Source: Caldifarciminota bacterium (lineage in GTDB: Bacteria > Hydrothermota > UBA3072). From it: 64,000 nucleotides of DNA. A program made the translations under genes and the position numbers. Of the stretch, positions 25,017 to 33,904 are shown one piece after another. The notes under the pieces were generated by a model that did not search any database, was not told the origin of the DNA, and saw only the letters and a program-made list of their open reading frames with translations. The DNA lies in NCBI GenBank assembly GCA_016930175.1, contig JAFGHJ010000048.1, forward strand, positions 52,866-116,865. Direction: 5' to 3'. Numbering within the stretch: position 1 is the first letter of the stretch; the number at the start of each line of letters is the position of its first letter.

Positions 25017-25420
25017 AAAAAGATATAAAAATTGAAGAAATATTGGATTATGTGGCTGTCGAAAAAGCACCTGACTATTTAATTCATAAGTGGAAAGCAG
25101 ACGTAGAACTGCAGAAGGAGCGGAAGAGATTCTTTACGGTTTTCTTCCGACCTTCTATAGTTTTTCCGCTCGTACTTGCAGGATTCTGGTATTATTTTGC
25201 TGTGTTTAAGAGGGAGCTATTTGAATACTATTTAGTAGACAAACTTCGTTCCCTTTTCCAGGAAATAAGCCCTGTTGTCGCAGATTCCACATCTACTATC
25301 GCGTCTTCAAATTATTACATAATAGGCGCAGGCATCTTTTCAATAACTCTTGCAGCTATCTCCTTGCTCTGGTACTACCAGGTAAAGAAATTAAGATATG
25401 CGCCGATTAGGTATTTGTAA
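25013..25420 (+). CDS. Two-TM membrane protein, candidate anti-sigma factor
   Basis: 135 aa. Cytoplasmic N-terminus about 1-45 (IEEILDYVAVEKAPDYLIHKWKADVELQ), membrane helices at about 50-68 and 102-122, and a short outer loop between. The ATG overlaps the sigma-factor stop (ATGA). There is no Cys-His zinc motif of the ZAS class. The function is inferred only from coupling to the sigma gene and topology. Confidence 0.6.
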   Translation: MKKDIKIEEILDYVAVEKAPDYLIHKWKADVELQKERKRFFTVFFRPSIVFPLVLAGFWYYFAVFKRELFEYYLVDKLRSLFQEISPVVADSTSTIASSNYYIIGAGIFSITLAAISLLWYYQVKKLRYAPIRYL

Positions 25421-25548
25421 ATAAATAGGGAGTAGTTAGCAGTAGAAATAATAGTACAATGAACTCTGTATCTTCGTTGCTAAAAAATCCTTGACACTGT
25501 AAATAAAGTTTAGAGTTTTGAGCTAAAAAAAACGATAAAACCCTTCAA

Positions 25549-25607
25549 ATCTGCGTTTATCTGCGTCTTAACTTAGGCTTTTTTATCTCTGTGTTCTCTG
25601 TGGTAAA
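25549..25607. repeat. GCAGAT-type and CACAGAG-type repeats side by side
   Basis: ATCTGCGTTTATCTGCGT (25549-25566, reverse form of the ACGCAGAT pair) followed 20 bp later by CTCTGTGTTCTCTGTGG (25587-25603, reverse form of the CACAGAG pair). Confidence 0.8.
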
Positions 25608-25609
25608 AT

Positions 25610-26272
25610 TTATTTTTTTGGGGTAGGATAGTAAACGATTCCTGAATCACTCAAAATAGCTATGAATTTGTCATTACTCCCGGCTCTCTTGGCACCAAAA
25701 ACAGGAAATACTGTATCACTCAAAACAAGGGAGTCATTAAATAACAAACACAAAGTCTTATTGTATGTGCAGAGGTCTTTTACACCCGGAATAAATTTTC
25801 TCCTGATAAATTTTCCGTCCCTTTTAAAAATTCGAAGCGTATCATTACTGTATAAATATAAAGAATCTTTTGATAGAGCGCACCTCTCTATTTCCTTCTG
25901 TATTAATGTAATACTGGCTCCGGAAACTGTCTGAACAAAGTATGATTGTTCTCCTGCTATTAGAATTCCTTTCTCATCGGCATCTATATCACTGCCGCCC
26001 ACATTAACTTCTCCAAGAAATTCTCCCCATAAAGAATATTTTTGACTCGTAAATTCCGAAGCGGAAGTTACCCAAATAGCGAAAGACGACGCAGAAATAG
26101 ATAAGGGGGCAAACATCGAATCGAGTGAAAAATGCACCTTACCGCTTTCATCCTCAATTATTCTATCTCTTGAGGAAAGCAGTATCACTCGATTTTTCGA
26201 ATCTATAGTAAGGTCAGTATAAGTAGAATTAAAAACTAAAAATAAAGAAATAATTACAGTAATACCATACAT
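25610..26272 (-). CDS. Exported protein, probable small beta-propeller
   Basis: 220 aa. Signal peptide in residues 1-18 (MYGITVIISLFLVFNSTY), no lipobox. The rest is made of short beta-strand repeats with turns such as TIDSKNRVILLSSRDR, DIDADEKGILIAGE, YSNDTLRIFKRDGKFIRR, reminiscent of NHL/SMP-30-type propeller blades, though no clear motif is conserved. Its ATG follows the fmt stop with no gap, so it is expressed with yajC-fmt. I do not recognise a family. Confidence 0.6.
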   Translation of the reverse strand: MYGITVIISLFLVFNSTYTDLTIDSKNRVILLSSRDRIIEDESGKVHFSLDSMFAPLSISASSFAIWVTSASEFTSQKYSLWGEFLGEVNVGGSDIDADEKGILIAGEQSYFVQTVSGASITLIQKEIERCALSKDSLYLYSNDTLRIFKRDGKFIRRKFIPGVKDLCTYNKTLCLLFNDSLVLSDTVFPVFGAKRAGSNDKFIAILSDSGIVYYPTPKK

Positions 26273-27202
26273 CTATCCCAGCATTTCTCCTGCTTTAATA
26301 TGATAACCGTTTATGAAAGATTTCGCCTCCATTTTATTTCTACTCTGGAGTTGAACTTCTCTGATTTCCACTGCGCCTTCTCCACATTTTACGGTGATAT
26401 TGTCTTTCGTATCCAAAATTTCTCCCGGATGCCCCATATCGTGGACGTCTTCCCTCCGGACTGCTCTAAATATTTTTAATTCCTTATCCCTGAAGGTACA
26501 GAAAGCTCCGGGGTGGTATGAGAGTCCTCTGATTTTGCCTTCAACCCGGGAAGATGGCTCTTCCCAATCTATTTTGCATTCCTCCTTTGTTATTTTAGGT
26601 GCGTAGCTCGCTTTACTATCATCCTGAGAAATCTTTCGAATATCCTTCCCTTTATCTATATCCATTAGGACCGACAAAACAGGTTCGGCAGCCTCTTTAA
26701 ACAAGCGTTCTTCCAATTCGGTACGTATCTCGAAAGGCAAGATAGGAATTTCTTTAATGCGGACAATATCACCGGTATCCACTCCTTTACCCATTAGAAA
26801 AATAGTAACGCCTGTTTTCTTATCTCCGTTCATCAAAGCCCGGGCAACAGGAGAGGCTCCCCTGTATTTCGGCAGGATAGAAGGATGCACATTTAAAGGA
26901 TATCTCGCAATCCCAAGAATATTCTCTTTTAAAATTGCTCCGTAGGAAGCAAGCAGGAAAGTATCGACATTTGTTTCTCTGAGCTTCTCTTCAACAAAAA
27001 TTGAGTTTGGGTTATCTTCTTCTATAAGATTTAAAGACATATCTCTTGCTGCACTTCCTAGGGATGTAGGAGATTCACTCTTGCCTCTTCCCTTCTTTTT
27101 AGGCGCTTTTGTAATAACAAGAGGAACTTCTATGCCAGCGGATACAAGTGAATTTAGAATAATAGCGGAAAGATGAGAACTCCCAAAGAAAACTATCTTC
27201 AT
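26273..27202 (-). CDS. fmt: Methionyl-tRNA formyltransferase
   Basis: 309 aa. Catalytic residues N104, H106 and D142 in YPLNVHPSILPKYRGASP and GKGVDTGDI (E. coli N106, H108, D144); C-terminal tRNA-binding beta-barrel from about residue 205. It formylates initiator Met-tRNA with 10-formyl-tetrahydrofolate. The start overlaps the yajC stop by one base (TAATG). No def gene is next to it, unlike the usual def-fmt pair. Confidence 0.95.
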   Translation of the reverse strand: MKIVFFGSSHLSAIILNSLVSAGIEVPLVITKAPKKKGRGKSESPTSLGSAARDMSLNLIEEDNPNSIFVEEKLRETNVDTFLLASYGAILKENILGIARYPLNVHPSILPKYRGASPVARALMNGDKKTGVTIFLMGKGVDTGDIVRIKEIPILPFEIRTELEERLFKEAAEPVLSVLMDIDKGKDIRKISQDDSKASYAPKITKEECKIDWEEPSSRVEGKIRGLSYHPGAFCTFRDKELKIFRAVRREDVHDMGHPGEILDTKDNITVKCGEGAVEIREVQLQSRNKMEAKSFINGYHIKAGEMLG

Positions 27203-27561
27203 TAACTTTCTTTTCTTAAAACGGTCCTTATCATACCTTTTTCGATTTCTATTTCCGTGTTATCTGCTATCTTTAATTTAACAGTAGAATCTTTAATTTG
27301 TGTTACTTTTCCGTGAATACCGCCCGAGCTAATCACCTTATCTCCTTTCTGTAAAGATTCTATCATCTCCTTGTGTTTTTTTTGCTGTACCTGTGTGGGT
27401 CTAAAAAAAAGAAAATACATAATGGCAAACAGTATAACTATAAACAACAACGATGAAGGACTGCCCTGCCCGCAGGCTCCCGGAGCAGCTCCTTCTCCTC
27501 CCCCTAATCCCGAAGCTAAATCACAACCCTGTGCAATTAAGAAATTAATAATATTAATCAT
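27202..27561 (-). CDS. yajC: Sec translocon accessory protein YajC
   Basis: 119 aa from the ATG at 27561, chosen because GGAGG sits five bases upstream; a TTG one codon earlier is less well placed. A glycine-rich N-terminal stretch with Cys residues (CDLASGLGGGEGAAPGACGQG) precedes the single membrane helix (about 37-57, LLFIVILFAIMYFLFF), then the cytoplasmic YajC domain (RPTQVQQKKHKEMIESLQKGDKVISSGGIHGKV). Normal YajC proteins are about 90-110 aa; the Gly/Cys-rich front is unusual. It lies directly after tgt, as in many bacteria, but secD/secF do not follow. Confidence 0.9.
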   Translation of the reverse strand: MINIINFLIAQGCDLASGLGGGEGAAPGACGQGSPSSLLFIVILFAIMYFLFFRPTQVQQKKHKEMIESLQKGDKVISSGGIHGKVTQIKDSTVKLKIADNTEIEIEKGMIRTVLRKES

Positions 27562-28678
27562 CAAAACCTCCTTTGAAGTTACTTAAGAATTTCTCTCTCC
27601 ATTTATAAAAAGTCCCCTTTTCTATCGCTTTCCTCGTTTTTTTCATTATCTCCATATAGAATGATATATTATGCAGTGTTGCAAGGTATTTCGCAAGGAG
27701 TTCATCGGTATTGAACAAGTGTCTAAGATAAGCTTTAGAATAATTTATACACGTAGGACACTTGCAGTCTTCCGAAATTGGACTCTTATCGTCTTTATAT
27801 TTTGAATTTCTCAGATTTATTTTTCCATCGAGAGTATACAAACCTGCTGTTCTCGCGTTTCTTGTCGGTATAACGCAGTCAAAAAGGTCTACACCCTCTC
27901 CCACAGCCCACAAAATATCCTCGATTTTCCCCAATCCCATTGTATATCTTGGTTTTTCTTCAGGCAATAAAGGAACCGCAGACTCAACGACCTCTCTTGT
28001 TTGATCCGAATCCTCTCCGACCACCAGACCCCCCAAAGCATATCCATCAAAATCGAGTTTTTTTAATTCACTCACAGCGGCTTTCCTTAAATCAGTATAA
28101 GTGGAACCCTGTACAATACCGAAAAGAAGTCCGGGATTATCGAGAGTTTTAAGATAATCAAGAGACCTCTTTGCCCATCTATTGGTTCTTTCCATTGCCT
28201 CACGAGCATAACCTCTTCCTATTGGATAGCCAACACATTCATCGAGGGGCATCAGAATATCGGACCCCAGATTAAACTCTATATCTATAACCTTTTCCGG
28301 GGTAAATCTAATAGGAGACCCATCTACATGAGATGAGAAGAGAATTCCGTCCTCCTGTATCTTTCTCTTTGTTGAAAGAGAATAAACCTGGAACCCTCCT
28401 GAATCGGTCGCAATAGGACCCTCCCAGCCGACAAAGAAATGTAATCCTCCCAATTTTTTGATCAATCCATCTCCAGGTCGAATATGCAAATGATAAGTAT
28501 TTGCGATAAATATCTGGACACCTAATTTCTTCATATCCCAAGAGGGAAGGGTTTTAACGTCTCCCAAAGTAGCAACAGGCATAAATGCAGGTGTTTTTAT
28601 TATACCGCTTTTCGTATTAATAATGCCCGTTCGGGCATTATTTTCTCTGGTTCTTATTTCAAAAGGAATAACATTCAT
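27554..28678 (-). CDS. tgt: tRNA-guanine(34) transglycosylase (queuine tRNA-ribosyltransferase)
   Basis: 374 aa. Active-site aspartate in TDSGGFQVYSLS; substrate-binding GIVQGSTYTDLR and ALGGLVVGE; zinc site CKCPTC with a His about 25 residues later (KAYLRHLFNTDELLA). It exchanges guanine-34 for preQ1 in tRNAs for Asp, Asn, His and Tyr. The stop overlaps the start of yajC by 8 bp. A tRNA-Gly gene lies 14 bp upstream in the same direction. Confidence 0.95.
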   Translation of the reverse strand: MNVIPFEIRTRENNARTGIINTKSGIIKTPAFMPVATLGDVKTLPSWDMKKLGVQIFIANTYHLHIRPGDGLIKKLGGLHFFVGWEGPIATDSGGFQVYSLSTKRKIQEDGILFSSHVDGSPIRFTPEKVIDIEFNLGSDILMPLDECVGYPIGRGYAREAMERTNRWAKRSLDYLKTLDNPGLLFGIVQGSTYTDLRKAAVSELKKLDFDGYALGGLVVGEDSDQTREVVESAVPLLPEEKPRYTMGLGKIEDILWAVGEGVDLFDCVIPTRNARTAGLYTLDGKINLRNSKYKDDKSPISEDCKCPTCINYSKAYLRHLFNTDELLAKYLATLHNISFYMEIMKKTRKAIEKGTFYKWREKFLSNFKGGFDD

Positions 28679-28692
28679 AATCAGTTTTAAAA

Positions 28693-28765
28693 AGCGGGCA
28701 ACGGGATTTGAACCCGCGACCCCGAGCTTGGGAAGCTCGTACTCTACCAGCTGAGCTATGCCCGC
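28693..28765 (-). tRNA. tRNA-Gly (anticodon CCC)
   Basis: 73 nt cloverleaf read on the minus strand: acceptor GCGGGCA/TGCCCGC with discriminator U, D arm with AGCTCAGCTGGTAGAG, anticodon stem CGAGC/GCTCG around the loop TTCCCAA (anticodon CCC, reading GGG), T arm GCGGG-TTCAAAT-CCCGT. CCA is not encoded. It lies just upstream of tgt. Confidence 0.96.
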
Positions 28766-28840
28766 TTAATGAGAAAATATTAGACTATAATCAAAGAAAG
28801 TCAAGGGGAACCGAAATCCCAACCGTTTTCCTGAAGGATT

Positions 28841-30127
28841 TTAACCCTTATCTTCAGGTTTCTTTTTCCCTGCCGAATCTTTAAGTTTTTCCTTTATTTC
28901 TTTTTCCTTTTGTTGTGTTATATCTCTTGAAATACCCAGAGTCCCGATTATATTTCCTTTTTCGTCATATCTAGGTATTTTTGTTGTCGAAACCCAGGCT
29001 ATTCTTCCGTCGGAATAGGTCTCTCTCTCGATTTTTCCTTCAATAGGCTTTCCAGTCTCCATTATTTTTTGCTCATCTCTAAAAGCTTCTTCTGCGTGCT
29101 CATCTGTAAAATAATCAAAATCTGTTTTACCTATCAACTCATCCACGCTTTTGAGTCGGAGTTTTTCTACAACCGATTTACTCGCCTGAATAAAACGGCT
29201 TTTTTTGTCCTTAAAGTAAACATGGTCAGGCGTATTATCGAGAAGAGCAGAAAGAAGGTTACTCTTGAGAATAACTTCTTCTCCAAGTTCGGCAAGTCTC
29301 TTCTTTAGTTTTTTTTCTAATTCTTTGGTTTCGGTTATATTTCTTGAAACCCCCAGAATGCCAATTACATTGCCCTTTTCATTATACCATGGGACTTTAG
29401 TTGTCGAAACCCAGGCTCTTTTTCCATTGAGATAAGATTCTTCAATAATTTTACCGATAACAGGCTTTTTTGTTTTTATCATTTCCTGTTCTTCCCGATA
29501 GGCCTGTTCTGCATGAGATTTTGTAAAAAAGTCGAAGTCAGTTTTACCAATCACATCATTAAAGTTTTCAATTCCCAAATCTTCTACGAATGCTCTGCTC
29601 ACCCGTACGAAACGGCTTTCCCTGTCTTTGAAATAAACGTGATCGGGTGTTTTATATAGAAGCGATGAAAGCAGATTATTTTTGAATACCAATTCCTTTT
29701 GTAATTCTTCTATTTGTTCTTGAAGTTTACATTCAAATTTTTTCCTTACGCTTATATCCTCAAAAAAGACTAAAGAGCCGATATATTTGCTCTTCTTATT
29801 ATATTTTGGAGAAGATATAACATGAAGGGCATTATTTTTCCCTTCTTTTTTCGAAATTTCTAATTCAGGTAAGTCATCTCCATTCTTAATCCATTCTTTC
29901 ACTTTTTTAAACATCTTGGGACTAATAAACTCTTTTAAATTCCTTCCGCGCAGGTTTCCTTTACTTATTCCAAGAAGATCGTCGCAAGAAGGATTCGAAA
30001 GCAGAAACTCGCCGTTCGGGTCTAAAAAACACAGAGGCGCATTTATCTCTTCAATTATCTCAGAATAAATATTATAATCTTTTAAAAAAGCATCTTTGTT
30101 TTCTTTCTTTGATCTTTTATTAGTCAT
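28841..30127 (-). CDS. Triple-PAS protein without output domain
   Basis: 428 aa from the ATG at 30127 (GGAAGG ten bases upstream; a TTG six codons earlier has no ribosome site). Three PAS units: about 15-130 (INAPLCFLDPNGEFLLSNPSCDDLLGIS), 155-270 and 290-405. The last two are a clear internal duplication: TPDHVYFKDRESRFVRVS / TPDHVYFKDKKSRFIQAS, GKTDFDFF / GKTDFDYF, VSTTKVPWYNEKGN / VSTTKIPRYDEKGN. Coiled coils link them. There is no kinase, cyclase, EAL or STAS output and no membrane segment, so it must signal through partners. Its duplicated PAS type is shared with the PAS-STAS protein at 23.3 kb. Confidence 0.8.
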   Translation of the reverse strand: MTNKRSKKENKDAFLKDYNIYSEIIEEINAPLCFLDPNGEFLLSNPSCDDLLGISKGNLRGRNLKEFISPKMFKKVKEWIKNGDDLPELEISKKEGKNNALHVISSPKYNKKSKYIGSLVFFEDISVRKKFECKLQEQIEELQKELVFKNNLLSSLLYKTPDHVYFKDRESRFVRVSRAFVEDLGIENFNDVIGKTDFDFFTKSHAEQAYREEQEMIKTKKPVIGKIIEESYLNGKRAWVSTTKVPWYNEKGNVIGILGVSRNITETKELEKKLKKRLAELGEEVILKSNLLSALLDNTPDHVYFKDKKSRFIQASKSVVEKLRLKSVDELIGKTDFDYFTDEHAEEAFRDEQKIMETGKPIEGKIERETYSDGRIAWVSTTKIPRYDEKGNIIGTLGISRDITQQKEKEIKEKLKDSAGKKKPEDKG

Positions 30128-30325
30128 TTTTCTTTGACCTTCCAATGATAAAAGACTTTACAGCTTTTACAGAACCCAAGATTTGTGCAAAACCAATATT
30201 TACACATAAGAGCAATTAACTCTCCTTATAATCAACTTAATATTTGAGGAAAATTTTGTCAAGGGTTATTGTACTCTGACACCCCCCAATTTTTTTATTA
30301 ATTTCGTGGGTACAAATCAGAAGGA
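30128..30325. other. Gene-free interval, upstream part
   Basis: AT-rich spacer upstream of the triple-PAS gene. It has a TTGACA on the minus strand (30257-30262) with no good -10, and a CACCCCCCAATTTTTTTATTAA tract near 30281-30301. No coding region seen. Confidence 0.4.
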
Positions 30326-30572
30326 TTGCCGCCCGGGAAAGCGTCTCGGAGGGTTTACCCCATGGAATAGGGACTTATTCCACGGGGCAGGCGGGCAAGG
30401 TTTTTCGATTTCTTTTATTTTGAACCTAAAAGTGAAGGAGTACCACTCAAGAAAAATGTCTCGGAGACCGAGCGGGCACGGTCTTTTGACGGAGTCAAAA
30501 GGAGCGAGGTCGAGAGCAAGCAGCAGTCTCCTCGCAGGGGAGACTGACTGCGTTTTTTTGGAGTGGTACCCC
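30326..30572. other. GC-rich multi-hairpin block, candidate noncoding RNA or mobile repeat
   Basis: Inside the longest gene-free stretch (30128-30909) lies a block of about 250 bp whose GC content (61% by hand count over 30321-30400) is far above its surroundings. Inverted repeats: TTGCC-GCC/GGCGGGCAA (30326-30333 / 30390-30398) enclosing CCCC-A-TGGAATA / TATTCCA-C-GGGG (30358-30369 / 30376-30387); then a 12-bp stem with one mismatch, GGAGTACCACTC / GAGTGGTACCCC (30437-30448 / 30561-30572), enclosing three hairpins: AGACCG/CGGTCT (30465 / 30479), CTTTTGAC-gga-GTCAAAAG (30483-30501) and CAGTCTCC/GGAGACTG (30524-30531 / 30539-30546). Strand unknown. Frames through it are not convincing proteins. 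Confidence 0.6.
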
Positions 30573-30853
30573 GAACGAAATATCGCCGGGGAAATTGACC
30601 ACGTCTTTCTCGTACGGCAACCCCTCTGATTCTACAAGTATTCCTAAATAGCTTATACCGCAATGAAATTTCTTATAAGTATTGCAATAACTGTTTTTGG
30701 ATGACTCGGCGTAAAAATTTTGGGGGTAGCCAGTCATTGTGCTTTATCGAAAAAGCATCTCGTTAAAAAAAAACTAAAGTGCATACAGAATCTACACGTT
30801 AAAAAAATTTCGGATGGTTTAAAAAAGACTCCCAATTCTATGCTAAACTTTCC
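30573..30853. other. Gene-free interval, downstream part
   Basis: A GC-rich tail to about 30630, then AT-rich sequence containing the palindrome CTTATAAG within GCAAT...ATTGC (about 30661-30687). No coding region or clear signal recognised. Confidence 0.35.
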
Positions 30854-30882
30854 TTGACATATTCAAACCCAATAATTATATT
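30854..30882 (+). promoter_or_regulatory. Promoter of the O-antigen-ligase-like gene
   Basis: TTGACA (30854-30859), 17-bp spacer, TATATT (30877-30882), followed by AAGGAG (30900-30905) before TTG start codons. Confidence 0.7.
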
Positions 30883-30912
30883 GTTCTATGATAAAATTGA
30901 AGGAGCTTATTG

Positions 30913-32055
30913 TTGAATAAAATAGCTGAACGGTCGGGGCTTTTATCAATTTTACTGATTCCTGTTTCCCTACCTCTTGCTGTAATAACGTTACTCTTCT
31001 CTCTTGTTTTATTTATTAAAGAAAAAAGACTTTCTTTTTTTACGCTAAACAGCAAATTGCTTTTCATTATAATTTTAAGCGTTATATTCAGCGTTTTTCT
31101 TTCAGCTGTTTTCTCTATTAACAAAAGCAAGTCGGCGCTTGCTTTTGTTGTCTTTATTTTGTATTTTCTTGTGCTTTTTTTGGTTAAAGAGTTAAACAAA
31201 GAAAAAGTCATAAAAGCACTAATCGTAGGAAGTCTCATAGGCAGTCTATTCGCGGTTTCTCAGATGATTTTTAACTTTATTCCAAATATTAAACTTGAAA
31301 TCTTTGGAAAAATCCCTCTGTCGATCGGCGGGATGGCAATAGGTTTCCAAAAAAATAACTCTCTACCCAGGCTTTTTGTAATGATTTTTCCTATCTCGAT
31401 CGTATTTTTGAAGTATGAAAAAAACACTTATTGGAAGTACCTTAGTATTTCTTTTCTAATAATTGCCACAATTGCGCTGATACCAACAAAACCGTTCGGC
31501 GCTATTTTAGCTTTTTTAATATTGTTTTTGATTTTTCTGTTTCTTAAAGACTGGAGGTTTGGACTCGGATTTATGTTACTTATATTAATACCTGTTTTTA
31601 TTAAACCGGCTATTTTGGGCGAGTTCATGGAGAGCGTCACCGGTTATTCCAGCATAGCAGCAAGAATAAACACCTGGATTAATTTTGTATTACCAGTAAT
31701 CTTAAAAAAAAATCTCCTTACCGGTTTTGGCATAGGTTGTTATACGGAAGCCGCAAAAACATTTGCAATGAATATTAGTGTTATGAAAAATCATCCTCAC
31801 TCGATTTATTTTTATATTCTTGCAGAAACCGGTATTCTTGGTTTTATTTCTATTTTTTCCTTAATATTCACGACTTTATTTATTTCTTTTAAAAACAGAG
31901 AAAAAAATTACCTTTACACAGGAATATTTTTCGCAATTTTGGGTTTCTTGCTGGAAGGTTTGATTACCTCATATCTTGAATATATCCCGATTGGAATGAT
32001 TGTGTTTTCTGTTTTAGGACTGGCTATACAGAAGAACAAAAATCCGAAAGAATAA
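30913..32055 (+). CDS. O-antigen ligase/polymerase-like membrane protein (Wzy_C)
   Basis: About 380 aa. Two adjacent TTG codons (30910, 30913) follow AAGGAG; the second has the better 7-base spacing. Ten to twelve membrane segments; the periplasmic loop has NHPHSIYFYILAETGILGF, the signature of the Wzy_C domain of O-antigen ligases (WaaL) and polysaccharide polymerases. Such enzymes act on lipid-linked glycans at the outer face of the inner membrane. The next gene starts 3 bp after its stop. It suggests surface glycan assembly; lipid A-core ligation itself cannot be inferred. Confidence 0.8.
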   Translation: MNKIAERSGLLSILLIPVSLPLAVITLLFSLVLFIKEKRLSFFTLNSKLLFIIILSVIFSVFLSAVFSINKSKSALAFVVFILYFLVLFLVKELNKEKVIKALIVGSLIGSLFAVSQMIFNFIPNIKLEIFGKIPLSIGGMAIGFQKNNSLPRLFVMIFPISIVFLKYEKNTYWKYLSISFLIIATIALIPTKPFGAILAFLILFLIFLFLKDWRFGLGFMLLILIPVFIKPAILGEFMESVTGYSSIAARINTWINFVLPVILKKNLLTGFGIGCYTEAAKTFAMNISVMKNHPHSIYFYILAETGILGFISIFSLIFTTLFISFKNREKNYLYTGIFFAILGFLLEGLITSYLEYIPIGMIVFSVLGLAIQKNKNPKE

Positions 32056-32058
32056 ATA

Positions 32059-33903
32059 ATGGGGAAACCAAAATTAGCTAGGAAACTTAATCTTATCGAT
32101 ATTTTTTGTGTCGCTTCAGGAGCAATGATAAGCTCAGGTATTTTTATCCTGCCGGGACTCGCTCACGGCAGAGCCGGACCGGCGGTAATTGTATCTTACT
32201 TTTTGGCAGGCCTTCTCGCTCTAACCGGTGTTCTATCTCAGGCGGAACTTGTTTCCGCGATGCCAAAAGCCGGCGGAACATATTTCTATGTTACGCGCAG
32301 TATGGGTCCCGCCGTAGGAACTATCGATGGTTTCTTAACATGGTTCTCTTTATGCCTGAAAAGCGCTTTCGCTCTGGTTGGTATGGCTGCTTTTTCAAAT
32401 ATATTGTTCGATTTTAACATACAAGCTGTTGCTATCGCCCTTTGCTTAATTTTCGTAGCTATAAATATACTGGGAATAAAAGAAGCAGGTAGAATTCAAA
32501 TCGCTTTAGTTGTGACTCTATTAGGACTGATGATTCTTTATGTCGTTTTAGGAATACCGAACATACAGGTTGAATATTTTAAGGATTTTGCTTCCAAAGG
32601 AATACCAGCTGTCTTTTCAACCGCGGGTTTTGTTTTTGTCTCTTTTGGAGGGGTATTGAAGATTGCCAGTATTGCAGAAGAAGTGGAACAGCCTGATAGA
32701 GTTGTACCACTGGGCATGATACTTGCCCTTGGGGTCGTAGGTATTCTTTACATTCTGGTTATTTATGTCACCTCGGGGGTACTCGGAGCTTCTTCATTAG
32801 ATAGATCTCTGACACCACTCTCTGACGGAGCTTTTGTTTTTATGGGACAGGGAGGAATGATTTTGCTTAGCATTGCCGCCATCTTCGCCTTTGTTTCTAC
32901 CGCAAACTCGGGTATTATGGCAGCTTCCAGATATCCTCTCGCTTTGAGCCGTGATGGTCTTTTGCCGGATACATTCAAAAAAATAAACAGTAAATATCAA
33001 ACACCTCATATGTCAATTCTTCTTACCGGAACGGTTATGATTGTTTCTCTTTTTTTCACTCTGGACATACTCGTGGAAGCAGCCTCGACTGTGTTAATCA
33101 TGACTTATCTTTTTTCCTGCCTCGCTGTTATTATTATGAGACAGAGTGGGGTGCAAAATTACAGACCTCGATTCAGGAGTCCAATCTATCCTTTTCCTCA
33201 AATAGCAGGTATGCTCGGCTGTGGTTTTTTGCTTTTTGAGATGGGAGCAGAAGTATTGATAATTGTTTTTATTCTTATCTCGCTAGCTATTACTGCATAC
33301 TTAATTTACGGAAGGCGAAGAGTTAAAGAAGAATACGCTTTGTTATATTTAATCGAAAAAATTACCGCAAAAGAATTGACAACACACTCGCTTGAAGATG
33401 AATTGAAAGGCATAATAAGAGAAAGAGATAAAATCCAGAAAGATCGTTTTGATGAATTAATTGAAAAAAGCCATATACTGGACTTGAAGAAAAAACCCGA
33501 TTTACAAGAATTCTTCAGGCTAACCGCAGAAAAACTCTCGCGGCCTCTTGGTATATCCAAAGAGAGGCTTTATCAACTTCTTATTGAGAGAGAAAAAGAA
33601 AGCACCACTGCCATCAATCCCGATATTGCCATACCGCACATAATAATTGAAGGAGAAAAACATTTTGATATTTTACTTGCGAGATGCAAAGAAGGTATAA
33701 ATTTCGGAGAGGACATTTCCGGAATTAAAGCTGTCTTTGTACTGGTGGGAACTAGAGACCAGAGAAATTTCCACCTCAGAGCTCTTGCTTCTATAGCACA
33801 GATTATAAGCGCAAAAGATTTTATGACCAGATGGATGAGAGCAAAAAATATAGAAAACTTGAGAGATATAGTGCTTCTCGGAGAAAGAAGAAGACAAACA
33901 TAA
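32059..33903 (+). CDS. APC-superfamily permease fused to a PTS EIIA (PtsN-like) domain
   Basis: 614 aa. Residues 1 to about 415 are an APC amino-acid/polyamine permease with twelve helices (GAMISSGIFILPGLAHGRAGPAVIVSYFLAGL, FVFVSFGGVLKIASIAEEVEQP). A charged linker (about 420-475) leads to a C-terminal type-2 EIIA fold: LSRPLGISKERLYQLLIEREKESTTAINPDIAIPH527IIIEGE, then FVLVGTRDQRNFHLRALASIAQII. H527 matches the histidine phosphorylated in PtsN/fructose EIIA proteins. Known EIIA(Ntr) proteins regulate transporters by phosphorylation state, so the fused domain may gate the permease in cis. No EI, HPr or EIIB/C gene is in the window. Confidence 0.85.
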   Translation: MGKPKLARKLNLIDIFCVASGAMISSGIFILPGLAHGRAGPAVIVSYFLAGLLALTGVLSQAELVSAMPKAGGTYFYVTRSMGPAVGTIDGFLTWFSLCLKSAFALVGMAAFSNILFDFNIQAVAIALCLIFVAINILGIKEAGRIQIALVVTLLGLMILYVVLGIPNIQVEYFKDFASKGIPAVFSTAGFVFVSFGGVLKIASIAEEVEQPDRVVPLGMILALGVVGILYILVIYVTSGVLGASSLDRSLTPLSDGAFVFMGQGGMILLSIAAIFAFVSTANSGIMAASRYPLALSRDGLLPDTFKKINSKYQTPHMSILLTGTVMIVSLFFTLDILVEAASTVLIMTYLFSCLAVIIMRQSGVQNYRPRFRSPIYPFPQIAGMLGCGFLLFEMGAEVLIIVFILISLAITAYLIYGRRRVKEEYALLYLIEKITAKELTTHSLEDELKGIIRERDKIQKDRFDELIEKSHILDLKKKPDLQEFFRLTAEKLSRPLGISKERLYQLLIEREKESTTAINPDIAIPHIIIEGEKHFDILLARCKEGINFGEDISGIKAVFVLVGTRDQRNFHLRALASIAQIISAKDFMTRWMRAKNIENLRDIVLLGERRRQT

Positions 33904-33904
33904 A

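Noticed and set aside
30306..30737. Frames on both strands across the GC-rich block (e.g. 30306-30629 plus, 30415-30663 minus)
   Set aside because: Several frames stay open only because of high GC; products are low-complexity, and the inverted repeats explain the sequence better.
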